64,000 nucleotides of DNA from Bordetella trematum (lineage in GTDB: Bacteria > Pseudomonadota > Gammaproteobacteria > Burkholderiales > Burkholderiaceae_B). Numbering within the stretch: the stretch's first letter is position 1; each line of letters begins with the position of its first letter. Under the pieces are notes generated by a model that was not told the DNA's origin, did not search any database, and worked only from the letters and a program-made list of their open reading frames with translations. A program made the position numbers and the translations under genes. The DNA lies in contig NZ_FKBR01000014.1 in assembly GCF_900078335.1 (NCBI RefSeq), positions 82,886 to 146,885 on the forward strand, given 5' to 3'. Positions 1 to 8,155 of this stretch are shown here, one piece after another.

Positions 1-457
1 AGATGCCGTCGCCATGGTAGAGCGCGCCGTCAAAAGGCTGATCCTTGAACTGAAAGGGCAGCGTGCGCACCGTCAGGCTGACGGTGATATCGGGCTCGGC
101 CTGCTGGAAATCCGGCAGTCGCGGAATCAGCCAGGTGGTGGCCAGCGTGGGCACCACGGCGATGTGGATGCTGCGCCCCATGCCGGTGCGGCTGACCAGA
201 CCGAAGGTGTCCTTCTCGATCTGGTCCAGATGGTGACGGATGCGCCCGGCGTACTCGGCGCCATGGTCGGTCAGCACGATGCGCCGGCGCACGCGGGTAA
301 AGAGCTGCACCCCCAGGCGCGCCTCCAGACTGGCCACCTGGCGATAGACCGCGCTGTGGGTGAGCGAGAGCTCCTCGGCCGCACGCGAAAAGCTGCCCAG
401 CCGGGCGGAGGCCTCGAAAGCCTGCAGGGCGCTCAAATTGGGAATACCGTTTCTCAT
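1..457 (-). CDS. LysR-family regulator, N-terminal part (truncated by window edge)
   Basis: The reverse strand reads a LysR winged-helix domain at residues 4-62 (NLSALQAFEASARLGSFSRA, then a typical AAEELSLTHSAV recognition helix), followed by the start of the substrate-binding domain. The rest lies beyond the left edge. The N-terminus resembles the GcvA/AmpR subgroup. The start is the ATG at 457, because the next ATG upstream is out of frame. It diverges from the TPP enzyme gene at 628. A perfect palindrome at 538-556 lies in the shared intergenic region and probably is its operator. Control of the TPP enzyme/acyl-CoA dehydrogenase pair is an inference from position. Confidence 0.88.
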   Translation of the reverse strand, partial: MRNGIPNLSALQAFEASARLGSFSRAAEELSLTHSAVYRQVASLEARLGVQLFTRVRRRIVLTDHGAEYAGRIRHHLDQIEKDTFGLVSRTGMGRSIHIAVVPTLATTWLIPRLPDFQQAEPDITVSLTVRTLPFQFKDQPFDGALYHGDGI

Positions 458-537
458 GCGCACGATCCATCGCAAGGCGAGCAGGGCCGGAGGGTCTGCA
501 CCCCCCATTGAACAAGTGCCGTCTGCTCACTATCATG

Positions 538-564
538 TGCAATTTTATCAATTGCATTGTGCAA
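538..564. promoter_or_regulatory. Probable LysR operator: TGCAATT-N5-AATTGCA
   Basis: TGCAATT TTATC AATTGCA is a perfect 7+5+7 palindrome at 538-556. A second, overlapping dyad TTGCA TTG TGCAA covers 552-564, giving three TTGCA-type half sites in one row. It lies between divergent genes starting at 457 and 628, the usual place for a LysR recognition/activation site. Function is inferred from symmetry and position. Confidence 0.55.
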
Positions 565-627
565 GTCAGGAACATTATCCTGATGCGATATTTTTCATAA
601 TCCAAAATACGAGACACTCCACCCGCC

Positions 628-2325
628 GTGACTTCCTCCACTCGCAAAACCGGCCCTCGCATGGGGGGGCATATCCTGGTCGACCAACTGGTCAACCATG
701 GCGTCAAACATGTTTTCTGCGTCCCTGGTGAGAGCTACCTGGCCGTGCTGGACGGTCTGCATGACGCCAGCATCGATGTCACGGTCTGCCGCCAGGAAGG
801 CGGCGCGGCCATGATGGCCGATGCCTATGGCAAGCTGACCGGCGAACCGGGCATCTGCATGGTGACCCGCGGCCCGGGCGCGGCCAACGCCCTGGCCGGC
901 ATCCACATCGCCCTGCAGGACTCCACGCCCCTGATCCTGTTCGTGGGTCAGATCGAACGTGGCATGCGTGAGCGCGAAGCGTTCCAGGAAATGGACTACC
1001 GTGCCGTGTTCGGCACGCAGGCCAAATGGGTGACCGAGATCGATCAGGTCGAACGCATCCCCGAATTGCTGTCGCGCGCCTTCCATGTGGCAACCTCGGG
1101 GCGTCCGGGCCCGGTGGTCATCGCCCTGCCCGAAGACATGCTGGTCGAGATGGCCGACGTGGCCGATGCGCCCCGCTACGAAGTGATCGACGCCGCGCCG
1201 AGCGCCGCGCAGCTCGACCGCCTGAGCCAGTTGCTGGCAGAAGCCAAAAAGCCGGTCGCCATCCTGGGCGGCACGCGCTGGGATGCCGACGCGGTGGCCG
1301 GGTTCGCCCGCTTCGCGCAGGCCCACGCCCTGCCCACGGCCGTGTCCTTCCGCCGCCAGATGCTGTTTCCGGCCGACCACCCCTGCTATATCGGCGATGT
1401 GGGCCTGGGCATCAATCCGGCCCTGCTCAAGCGCCTGCAGGACGCCGACCTGATCCTGCTGGTGGGCGGACGCATGTCGGAGAACCCGAGCCAGGCCTAC
1501 ACCCTGCTGGACATCCCGGTGCCGCGCCAGAAGCTGGTGCATGTACACCCCGACAGCGCGGAGCTGGGCCGCGTCTATCGCCCGACGCTGGCAATCAACG
1601 TGTCGCCGGCCGCCTTCTGCGCCGCGCTGGCCACGCTGCCCGCGCCCCAGGCCGCCCCGGCCTGGAGCGAGGACACCGCCGCCATGCGCCAGAGCTATCT
1701 GGCCTGGAGCGATCCGGCCCAGGTCAAGACGCCGGGCAAGCTGCAGCTGGGCGAAGTGATGGCCTACCTCGAAGCGAAGCTGCCCGCCGACGCCATCATG
1801 GCCAACGGCGCCGGCAACTATGCGACCTGGCTGCACCGCTTCCACCGCTTCACGCGCTACGGCACCCAGCTGGCGCCGACCTCCGGCTCAATGGGCTATG
1901 GCCTGCCGGCCGCGGTGGGCGCCAAACGCGCCCAGCCCGAAAAGATGGTGGTGTGCTTCGCCGGCGATGGCTGCTTCCTCATGCACGGCCAGGAGTTCGC
2001 CACGGCCGTGCAGTACGACCTGCCCATCATCGTGGTGCTGATCGACAATGGCATGTACGGGACCATCCGCATGCACCAGGAGAAGCACTACCCGGGCCGC
2101 ATCTCGGCCACCGGCCTGAAGAACCCCGATTTCGCCGACTACGCCCGCGCGTTCGGCGGGTACGGCGAACGCGTCGAGACCAGCGCCGAATTCGGCCCGG
2201 CCTTCGAGCGCGCCGTCGCCAGCGGCAAGCCGGCGATCCTGCACTGCCTGCTGGATCCGCAGGCCATCTCGCCGTCGACCACGCTGGACAAAATCCGCGC
2301 CGCCGCCGAACAGGCTCAGGCGTAA
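628..2325 (+). CDS. Thiamine-diphosphate enzyme of the acetolactate synthase family
   Basis: This 565-aa protein has the three-domain ThDP fold. The N-terminal PYR domain carries the conserved cofactor Glu near residue 57 (CRQEGGAAMMADAYGK). A central domain is followed by a C-terminal PP domain with the GDG motif (AGDGCFLMHGQEF). It resembles IlvB-like large subunits, but there is no regulatory subunit gene nearby, so branched-chain amino acid synthesis is unlikely; a 2-oxoacid carboligase or decarboxylase role in catabolism fits better. The start is GTG at 628, with an in-frame ATG at 661 as the alternative. A glutaryl-CoA dehydrogenase-like gene follows after 78 bases and may share the transcript. 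The substrate cannot be read from sequence. Confidence 0.85.
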   Translation: MTSSTRKTGPRMGGHILVDQLVNHGVKHVFCVPGESYLAVLDGLHDASIDVTVCRQEGGAAMMADAYGKLTGEPGICMVTRGPGAANALAGIHIALQDSTPLILFVGQIERGMREREAFQEMDYRAVFGTQAKWVTEIDQVERIPELLSRAFHVATSGRPGPVVIALPEDMLVEMADVADAPRYEVIDAAPSAAQLDRLSQLLAEAKKPVAILGGTRWDADAVAGFARFAQAHALPTAVSFRRQMLFPADHPCYIGDVGLGINPALLKRLQDADLILLVGGRMSENPSQAYTLLDIPVPRQKLVHVHPDSAELGRVYRPTLAINVSPAAFCAALATLPAPQAAPAWSEDTAAMRQSYLAWSDPAQVKTPGKLQLGEVMAYLEAKLPADAIMANGAGNYATWLHRFHRFTRYGTQLAPTSGSMGYGLPAAVGAKRAQPEKMVVCFAGDGCFLMHGQEFATAVQYDLPIIVVLIDNGMYGTIRMHQEKHYPGRISATGLKNPDFADYARAFGGYGERVETSAEFGPAFERAVASGKPAILHCLLDPQAISPSTTLDKIRAAAEQAQA

Positions 2326-2403
2326 ACCTGGCGGGCGGGCCTGGCGGCCCGCCCTGCCGGATTCCGATTTCACTTTTACCGCTTGCCCTTTCTGGAGTAC
2401 CGA

Positions 2404-3597
2404 ATGTCCTCGATGCCCTCGTTTAACTGGGAAGATCCGCTCCTGCTGGATCAGCAACTGACCGAAGAAGAGCGCATGGTGCGCGACGCCGCCTACGCCT
2501 ATTCGCAGGACAAGCTGGCCACCCGCGTGCTGGAAGGCTTCCGCCACGAAAAGACCGACCCCGCCATCTTCGCCGAAATGGGCGAACTGGGCTTGCTGGG
2601 CGCGACCATTCCGGTCGAGTACGGCGGCGCCGGCCTGAACTACGTCAGCTACGGCCTGATCGCCCGCGAAGTCGAACGCGTGGACTCCGGCTATCGCTCC
2701 ATGATGAGCGTGCAATCCTCGCTGGTGATGGTGCCCATCAATGAATTCGGCAGCGAAGCCCAGAAGCAGAAGTACCTGCCCAAGCTGGCCTCGGGCCAGT
2801 GGATCGGCTGCTTCGGCCTGACCGAACCCAACCACGGCTCCGACCCCGGCGGCATGGAAACGCGCGCCCAGAAGATCGACGGCGGCTACAAGCTCACCGG
2901 CAACAAGATGTGGATCACCAACTCCCCCATCGCCGATGTGTTCGTGGTGTGGGCCAAGTGCGTCGGCGGCGAATTCGACGGCAAGATCCGCGGCTTCATC
3001 CTGGAAAAGGGCATGAAGGGCCTGTCGGCGCCGGCCATCCACGGCAAGGTCGGCCTGCGCGCCTCGATCACCGGCGAAATCGTCATGGATGAGGTGGAAG
3101 TCAGCGAAGAGCAGATGATGCCGGGCGTCTCGGGCCTGCGCGGTCCCTTCACCTGCCTGAACTCGGCCCGCTATGGCATCGCCTGGGGCGCGCTGGGCGC
3201 CGCAGAAGCCTGCTGGCACACCGCCCGCCAGTACACCCTGGACCGCAAGCAGTTCGGCCGCCCGCTGGCCGCCAACCAGCTGATCCAGAAGAAGCTGGCC
3301 GACATGCAGACCGAGATCACGCTGGCCCTGCAAGGCTGCCTGCGTCTGGGCCGCATGAAGGACGAAGGCACCGCCGCCGTCGAAATCACCTCCATTATGA
3401 AGCGCAACTCCTGCGGCAAGGCCCTGGACATCGCCCGTCTGGCGCGCGACATGCTGGGCGGCAACGGCATCTCCGACGAATTCGGCGTGGCCCGTCACCT
3501 GGTCAACCTGGAAGTGGTCAACACCTACGAAGGCACGCACGACGTGCACGCGCTGATCCTGGGCCGCGCCCAGACCGGCATCCAGGCTTTCTTCTGA
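2404..3597 (+). CDS. gcdH: Glutaryl-CoA dehydrogenase-like acyl-CoA dehydrogenase
   Basis: A 397-aa FAD acyl-CoA dehydrogenase. The N-terminus ([20 protein letters not shown]), the flavin region ([20 protein letters not shown]) and the catalytic-base motif [20 protein letters not shown] are typical of glutaryl-CoA dehydrogenase, which oxidatively decarboxylates glutaryl-CoA to crotonyl-CoA in lysine and aromatic catabolism. The ATG at 2404 is chosen because GGAG sits about 8 bases upstream; an in-frame TTG at 2383 has no such site. The usual CoA-transferase partner is not adjacent; the preceding gene is a TPP enzyme. A strong terminator follows. Confidence 0.86.
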   Translation: MSSMPSFNWEDPLLLDQQLTEEERMVRDAAYAYSQDKLATRVLEGFRHEKTDPAIFAEMGELGLLGATIPVEYGGAGLNYVSYGLIAREVERVDSGYRSMMSVQSSLVMVPINEFGSEAQKQKYLPKLASGQWIGCFGLTEPNHGSDPGGMETRAQKIDGGYKLTGNKMWITNSPIADVFVVWAKCVGGEFDGKIRGFILEKGMKGLSAPAIHGKVGLRASITGEIVMDEVEVSEEQMMPGVSGLRGPFTCLNSARYGIAWGALGAAEACWHTARQYTLDRKQFGRPLAANQLIQKKLADMQTEITLALQGCLRLGRMKDEGTAAVEITSIMKRNSCGKALDIARLARDMLGGNGISDEFGVARHLVNLEVVNTYEGTHDVHALILGRAQTGIQAFF

Positions 3598-3631
3598 CCG
3601 GCAGCGGCCTGCGCGCCGCGCCCGCACAGCA

Positions 3632-3668
3632 AAACGCCCCGTCAGCCATGGCTGACGGGGCGTTTCCT
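3632..3668. terminator. Bidirectional intrinsic terminator
   Basis: A 34-base perfect palindrome at 3632-3665 (half AAACGCCCCGTCAGCCA) ends in TTT on one strand and AAA on the other. It lies between the convergent gcdH (+) and MaoC (-) genes and can end both transcripts. Confidence 0.85.
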
Positions 3669-3670
3669 TT

Positions 3671-3775
3671 TCCGCTGGGCCGTCCCAAGGAAAAGCGCCA
3701 CCTCGGGGGGCAGCAAGCCGTCAGGCGCAGCGTGGGGGCACCCCTCTCCGCTGGGCCGTCCCAAGGAAAAGCGCC
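3671..3775. repeat. 29-bp direct repeat pair in intergenic region
   Basis: TCCGCTGGGCCGTCCCAAGG followed by AAAAGCGCC occurs at 3671-3699 and again, identical, at 3747-3775. The 47-base spacer is rich in G and C runs. It lies between the terminator and the end of the MaoC gene. I recall similar sequence dispersed between genes in Bordetella-type genomes, but copy number must be checked genome-wide. Confidence 0.8.
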
Positions 3776-3787
3776 CCCGGGTCGGGC

Positions 3788-4225
3788 TCAGCCGGCCAGA
3801 TCGAACAGGCTGGTGGCATCCAGCTCCAGCACCACTTCGTCATGCTGGTTGTAGACCAGCCACGACCAGCTGACGATGCCCAGATCGGCGCGCGTGGTGG
3901 AGCGGCGTACGCCTTGCACCCGCGCCTGCAGCGTGAGGGTGTCGCCCGGACGCACCGGTACGCGCCAGCGCACCTCGCCCAGCCCCGGCGAGCCGAAGGA
4001 CTCGGAATCATGCAGGATGGCGTCCACGGCCATGCGCATGGCCAGCGCGCAGGTGTGCCAGCCGCTTGCGATCAGGCCGCCCCAGCGCCCTTCTTCGGCG
4101 CGGGCGACATCGACATGAAACCATTGCGGATCGAACTGGCGCGCGAAAGCCAAGACTTCGTCCTGAGTGACCGTGAGCGGCCCTCCCTTGATCACCATAC
4201 CTTCGCGCAGCTCGGCGAATTTCAT
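3788..4225 (-). CDS. MaoC-family (R)-specific hydratase-like protein
   Basis: A 145-aa single hot-dog domain protein. The segment FDPQWFHVDVARAEEGRWGG followed by LIASGWHTCALAMRM corresponds to the MaoC hydratase region around the catalytic Asp/His dyad, and a later segment (PVRPGDTLTLQARVQG) is also family-typical. These enzymes hydrate enoyl-CoA thioesters in the cytoplasm. The start at 4225 has AAGGAGGG a few bases upstream. It lies after the MFS-gene terminator, so it is probably transcribed on its own and not with the larger operon. The substrate is unknown. Confidence 0.85.
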   Translation of the reverse strand: MKFAELREGMVIKGGPLTVTQDEVLAFARQFDPQWFHVDVARAEEGRWGGLIASGWHTCALAMRMAVDAILHDSESFGSPGLGEVRWRVPVRPGDTLTLQARVQGVRRSTTRADLGIVSWSWLVYNQHDEVVLELDATSLFDLAG

Positions 4226-4317
4226 TGCTTCCCTCCTTGATTGGCCGCTTTCAGGCCGTCTGAAGCCATAGGATACAGGGATAGGGGCAACGGCTGCCCA
4301 CGCCTTGATATAAGCCC

Positions 4318-4343
4318 AAAAAAAGGCCCGGCAAAGCCGGGCC
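4318..4343 (-). terminator. Intrinsic terminator after the MHS transporter gene
   Basis: On the minus strand GGCCCGGC TTT GCCGGGCC is followed by TTTTTTT. It lies 43 bases after the stop of the transporter gene and closes the DUF917-urocanase-like operon. Confidence 0.85.
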
Positions 4344-4386
4344 CCGGGCGAGACAGGAGCGTCGGCCCCGCCCGGCCGCCGCGCGC

Positions 4387-5718
4387 CTAGAGATCGCGGC
4401 GACGGACCCCGAAAGCCAATGCCAGCAACGCCACGATGCAGGCTCCCATCACGTAAAGCGCCGGCGCGAAAGACACCCCGGTGGAGAAGCTGATCCAGGT
4501 GAGGATGGCCGGCGCAAAACCGCCGAAGATGGTGACGGCGGTGTTATAGGCCAGCGACATACCAGAGGAGCGCACCGCCGTCGGGAAGATCTCCGACAGC
4601 GCTGCCGGCGCAACCCCCACATACATGGCCACCATCAGGCAGCACAGCGACTGCGCGACGATCAGCGCCGACAGCGAATGATTGGCCTGCAGCCACATCA
4701 GCAGGGGATAGATGCAGACCAGCATGATGAGCGCGCCAGCCGTCAGCACCGTGCGACGGCCGAAGCGGTCGGACAGCGTGCCGGCGAAAACGCATCCGCC
4801 AATCATGAACAGGTTGCCCACCAGCGCCGCCGTGAAGGCATCCGAACTGGCAAAGCCCAGATTGCGCTGCACGTAGATGGGCATGTAGATCACCAGGGAA
4901 TACGGCCCGATGGCCCACAGCACCGACAGGCCCAGGGCCGAAGCCAGCTCGCGCGGATACTCCTTGACGACCCGCAGCAAGGGGGCGCGCGCCTTCTCTG
5001 CGCTACGCGCCTGGCGCTCCTGCTCCTCGCGGAAATGCGGGGTTTCGTCCAATGCACGCCGCATCCACAAGCCCACCGGCGCGATGGCCAGGCCCAGGAT
5101 GAAGGGAATGCGCCAGCCCCACTCGCCTACCTGGTCTTCGGTCAGCGTGGTGGTGACCACGGTCGCCACCAGCGCGGCCAGCAGGTTGGACACCCCCATG
5201 CTGGCCTGCAGCCACGACGCATACTGCCCGCGCTTGCCGGCCGGCGCATGCTCGACCAGGAAGGCCGTAGCCCCACCGACTTCGCCGCCTGCCGAAAAGC
5301 CCTGCAGCACGCGGCCGCAGACGATCAACAAGGGCGCGCCCACGCCGATGGCCGCATAGGGCGGCGCGATCGCGATGAGCAGCGTGCCCGCGGCCATCAG
5401 CATGATGGTCAGCGTGAGCGCGGCGCGACGGCCGGCCCGGTCGCCATAGGAGCCCAGGATGAGCGCGCCCAGCGGCCGCACCACGAAGCCCAGGCCAAAG
5501 GCCAGGAAGGAGGCCATCAACTGCACCGTCGGGTCTTCGTTCTGAAAGAAGTTCTGCCCGATATAGACCGCGAACAACGCGTAGACCGTGAAGTCATACC
5601 ACTCCAGCGCGTTGCCTGCCGAAGCCGCAATGACCGCGCGGCGCCCCGAATGAGACGGCTGGGCCGCCTGTTCGCCTCCGGCCGCTTTTGCAGCGGTATG
5701 GATTGCGATGTCTTTCAT
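4387..5718 (-). CDS. MFS transporter, metabolite:H+ symporter (MHS) family
   Basis: A 443-aa inner-membrane protein with about 12 predicted membrane segments. The first segment (ASAGNALEWYDFTVYALFA) and the loop GSYGDRAGRRAALTLTIMLM match the KgtP/ProP/CitA-like MHS group, whose members import organic acids, betaines or aromatic acids with protons. The start at 5718 has AAGGGGA upstream. It is the last gene of the minus-strand operon, 81 bases after the small acyl-CoA dehydrogenase gene, and a terminator follows. By context it probably imports the operon's substrate, perhaps an imidazole-type acid or betaine; that is inference. Confidence 0.85.
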   Translation of the reverse strand: MKDIAIHTAAKAAGGEQAAQPSHSGRRAVIAASAGNALEWYDFTVYALFAVYIGQNFFQNEDPTVQLMASFLAFGLGFVVRPLGALILGSYGDRAGRRAALTLTIMLMAAGTLLIAIAPPYAAIGVGAPLLIVCGRVLQGFSAGGEVGGATAFLVEHAPAGKRGQYASWLQASMGVSNLLAALVATVVTTTLTEDQVGEWGWRIPFILGLAIAPVGLWMRRALDETPHFREEQERQARSAEKARAPLLRVVKEYPRELASALGLSVLWAIGPYSLVIYMPIYVQRNLGFASSDAFTAALVGNLFMIGGCVFAGTLSDRFGRRTVLTAGALIMLVCIYPLLMWLQANHSLSALIVAQSLCCLMVAMYVGVAPAALSEIFPTAVRSSGMSLAYNTAVTIFGGFAPAILTWISFSTGVSFAPALYVMGACIVALLALAFGVRRRDL

Positions 5719-5799
5719 GCTTGCTTTCCCCTTGGACTCGCGCCTTGCCGGCGCTGTGGTCCGTTAAGAGCGCCCCTGCCCGTCAGGCGGCGCCCGCTC

Positions 5800-6933
5800 T
5801 TACGCCGCCGCCGTCGCCAGCCGCGCCAGATGATGGCGGCTGGCGCCGAACAGCGCCTCGATGACCGTGCAGCGCTTGAAGTGCGCGCCCACGCTCAATT
5901 CATCGGTCATGCCGATCCCACCGTGCAACTGGATCGCGCCCTGCCCGACCACCTTGGCCGAGCGACCGGCCTGAACCTTGGCCATGGACAGCAACCGGTC
6001 CGCCTCGGGCAAGCCGTCAGCCAGCGCCATAGTCGCGGCCAGCGTCAGCGAACGCGCCTCCTCCAGCGCGATATACATATCGACCTGACGATGCTGCAAA
6101 GCCTGGAACTGGCCGATGGGCCGGCCGAACTGGCGCCGCACCTTGAGATACTCCAGCGTGGCGTCATGCATGGCCTGCATCGCGCCCAGGTTTTCGGCGC
6201 ACAAGGCGGCGATCGCATGACGATAGGCATCGTCGACCAGGTCCGCGCCGCTGCCGCCAGCGCCCAGCAAGGCCTCGGCCGGCACATGCACGTCCGTCAG
6301 CGTCAGATGCGCCGCGCGCCCGCCGTCCAGCGTCGTGAAGGCCCGCCGCGACAGGCCCGCCGCATCGGCCGGCACCAGAAACAGCGACAGGCCATCGCGC
6401 TCGCCCGGCGCCCCGGCGCTGCGCGCCGACACGATGAAGACATCGGCTGTCGGCGCGTCCAGCACAGTGGCCTTGGCGCCATTGAGCACGAAGCCCCCGC
6501 CCTGCGGCTGCGCGGCCAGCGCGACCGCATAACGCGCATCGCGTGCCCCGGCCTCGGCATGGGCCCAGGCCACTTTGCAATGGCCAGCCGCCAGCGGCGC
6601 CAGATAGCGCTCGCGTTGCGCGGCGCTGCCATGACGCAGCAGCAGGCCAGCGCCCAGCACGGCCGTCGAGAAGAACGGTTCGCTGGCGCGCGCGCGCCCC
6701 AGCGCCTCCATGATGAGCATGGTTTCGACCGGCCCGCCGCCGATGCCGCCGGCATCTTCCGGCAGCAGCAGGGCGAACCAGCCCAGCTCGGCCATCAGCG
6801 CCCAGTCCGTCTCGGCATAGCCCGGCTCGCTGGCCAGCAAGGCGCGCCGGCGCTCGAACTCGCCATGCTCGCGCGCGAAGGTTTCGGCGCTGTCCTGCAG
6901 CATGCGCTGCATGTCGTTCAAGGAAAAATCCAC
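5800..6933 (-). CDS. Acyl-CoA dehydrogenase, small-subunit type (PimD-like)
   Basis: A 377-aa FAD-type acyl-CoA dehydrogenase opening MDFSLNDMQRMLQDSAETFA, with FALLLPEDAGGIGGGPVETM and VRRQFGRPIGQFQALQHRQV regions. It resembles the small subunit of pimeloyl-CoA dehydrogenases, which pair with a larger subunit as heterotetramers. The canonical C-terminal YEGT glutamate motif is not visible; the aligned stretch reads ALFGASRHH, so the base must come from another position or from the partner. The start is GTG with AGGAG upstream overlapping the stop of the preceding gene; the gap is only 9 bases. Co-expression with its partner is near certain. Confidence 0.83.
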   Translation of the reverse strand: MDFSLNDMQRMLQDSAETFAREHGEFERRRALLASEPGYAETDWALMAELGWFALLLPEDAGGIGGGPVETMLIMEALGRARASEPFFSTAVLGAGLLLRHGSAAQRERYLAPLAAGHCKVAWAHAEAGARDARYAVALAAQPQGGGFVLNGAKATVLDAPTADVFIVSARSAGAPGERDGLSLFLVPADAAGLSRRAFTTLDGGRAAHLTLTDVHVPAEALLGAGGSGADLVDDAYRHAIAALCAENLGAMQAMHDATLEYLKVRRQFGRPIGQFQALQHRQVDMYIALEEARSLTLAATMALADGLPEADRLLSMAKVQAGRSAKVVGQGAIQLHGGIGMTDELSVGAHFKRCTVIEALFGASRHHLARLATAAA

Positions 6934-6942
6934 GGCTTGCTC

Positions 6943-8145
6943 CTACAGGCCCAGCACGTGCTTGGCCAGAATGTTGCGCTGGATCTCATTGGATCCTCCC
7001 CAGATCGACACCTTGCGCAGGTTGAAGTACAGCGGCCCGGCGGCAGCGGCGAACTCCGGCGCCAGCGCCTGGCTGTCGTCGACCTCGCCGTCCAGCAAGG
7101 CTTCGTCCAGCGCCAGTGCATCCAGCCCCATGCAGTCCATGGCCAGCTCGCTGATGGACTGCTCGATCTCGGTGCCGCGTATCTTCAGCATGGAGGCCGC
7201 ATTGCCCGGGCTCTGCCCGGCGTTCATCGCACTCAGGAAGCGCAGTTCGGTGTACTCCAGCGCCGCCAGCTGGGTTTCCAGGTCGGCAAAGCGCAGCCGC
7301 AGCACCTGGTCGTCGAGCAATGCGCCGCCCAGGCCGTCACCCCGCTGCCCGGCCACGGTTTTCAGCCGGGCCAGCAGGCGACGCGAACGCGCCACCCCGG
7401 AGATCACGAAGCGCTCATGCTCCAGCAGAAACTTGCCGTATGACCAGCCCGTGCCCTCGCCGCCGACCAGTTGCTCGACCGGCACGCGCACATTGTCGAA
7501 AAACACCTCGTTGACTTCGGCATCGCCATCCAGCATGCGGATCGGCCGCACGCTCACGCCCGGCGAACGCATATCCAGCAGCAGAAAGGAAATGCCCTGC
7601 TGCGGGCGCTCTTCCTTGCTGGTGCGCACCAGGGCGAACATCCAGTCGGCCCATTGCGCCCAGGTGGTCCAGATCTTCGAGCCGTTGACGACATAGTGAT
7701 CGCCATCGCGCACGGCCGTGGTCTTGAGCGAGGCCAGGTCGGAACCCGAACCCGGCTCGGAATAGCCCTGGCACCACCAGTCCTGGTTGTTCAGGATGCG
7801 CGGCAGGAACCGCGCCTTCTGCGCCGGACTGCCATAGGTGTAGATCACCGGGCCGACCATGTTCACGCCGAACTGCACCAGCGGCGGGCAGGGCTGCGCG
7901 CCGTACTCCTGCATGAAAAGATATTTCTGCACGGCGCTCCAGCCCGGACCGCCGTACTCCTGGGGCCAGTTCACGGCATACCAGCCGCGCCGGGCCAGGA
8001 TGTCCTGCCAGCGCACGAAATCCTCGCGCTCAAGCCGCAGGCCCAGCGACACCTTGCGTCGGATGTCCGCCGGCAGATTGGCCGCGATGAATTCGCGCAC
8101 CTCGATCCGGAAGGCTTCCTCTTCCGGCGTAAATCGCATTTCCAT
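6943..8145 (-). CDS. Acyl-CoA dehydrogenase, large-subunit type (PimC-like)
   Basis: A 400-aa acyl-CoA dehydrogenase with WPQEYGGPGWSAVQKYLFMQ and CQGYSEPGSGSDLASLKTTA (flavin and CoA region). Its C-terminus reads IWGGSNEIQRNILAKHVLGL, with Gly where single-subunit enzymes carry the YEGT catalytic Glu. That is common in subunits of heteromeric acyl-CoA dehydrogenases. It precedes the small subunit by 9 bases and follows the CoA-transferase gene by 12. In family terms it would form a double bond alpha-beta to a CoA thioester; the acyl group is unknown. Context next to a urocanase paralogue suggests an imidazolepropionyl-type substrate (inference). Confidence 0.85.
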   Translation of the reverse strand: MEMRFTPEEEAFRIEVREFIAANLPADIRRKVSLGLRLEREDFVRWQDILARRGWYAVNWPQEYGGPGWSAVQKYLFMQEYGAQPCPPLVQFGVNMVGPVIYTYGSPAQKARFLPRILNNQDWWCQGYSEPGSGSDLASLKTTAVRDGDHYVVNGSKIWTTWAQWADWMFALVRTSKEERPQQGISFLLLDMRSPGVSVRPIRMLDGDAEVNEVFFDNVRVPVEQLVGGEGTGWSYGKFLLEHERFVISGVARSRRLLARLKTVAGQRGDGLGGALLDDQVLRLRFADLETQLAALEYTELRFLSAMNAGQSPGNAASMLKIRGTEIEQSISELAMDCMGLDALALDEALLDGEVDDSQALAPEFAAAAGPLYFNLRKVSIWGGSNEIQRNILAKHVLGL

Positions 8146-8155
8146 TGCCTACTCC

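Noticed and set aside
628..2325. Calling this gene ilvB/ilvI
   Set aside because: No regulatory subunit or ilvC nearby; it pairs with an acyl-CoA dehydrogenase instead.
4678..7443. 921-codon plus-strand open frame
   Set aside because: It runs antisense through the MFS and acyl-CoA dehydrogenase genes; its His/Arg/Gln-rich sequence is the usual shadow of GC-rich coding DNA and shows no domain.
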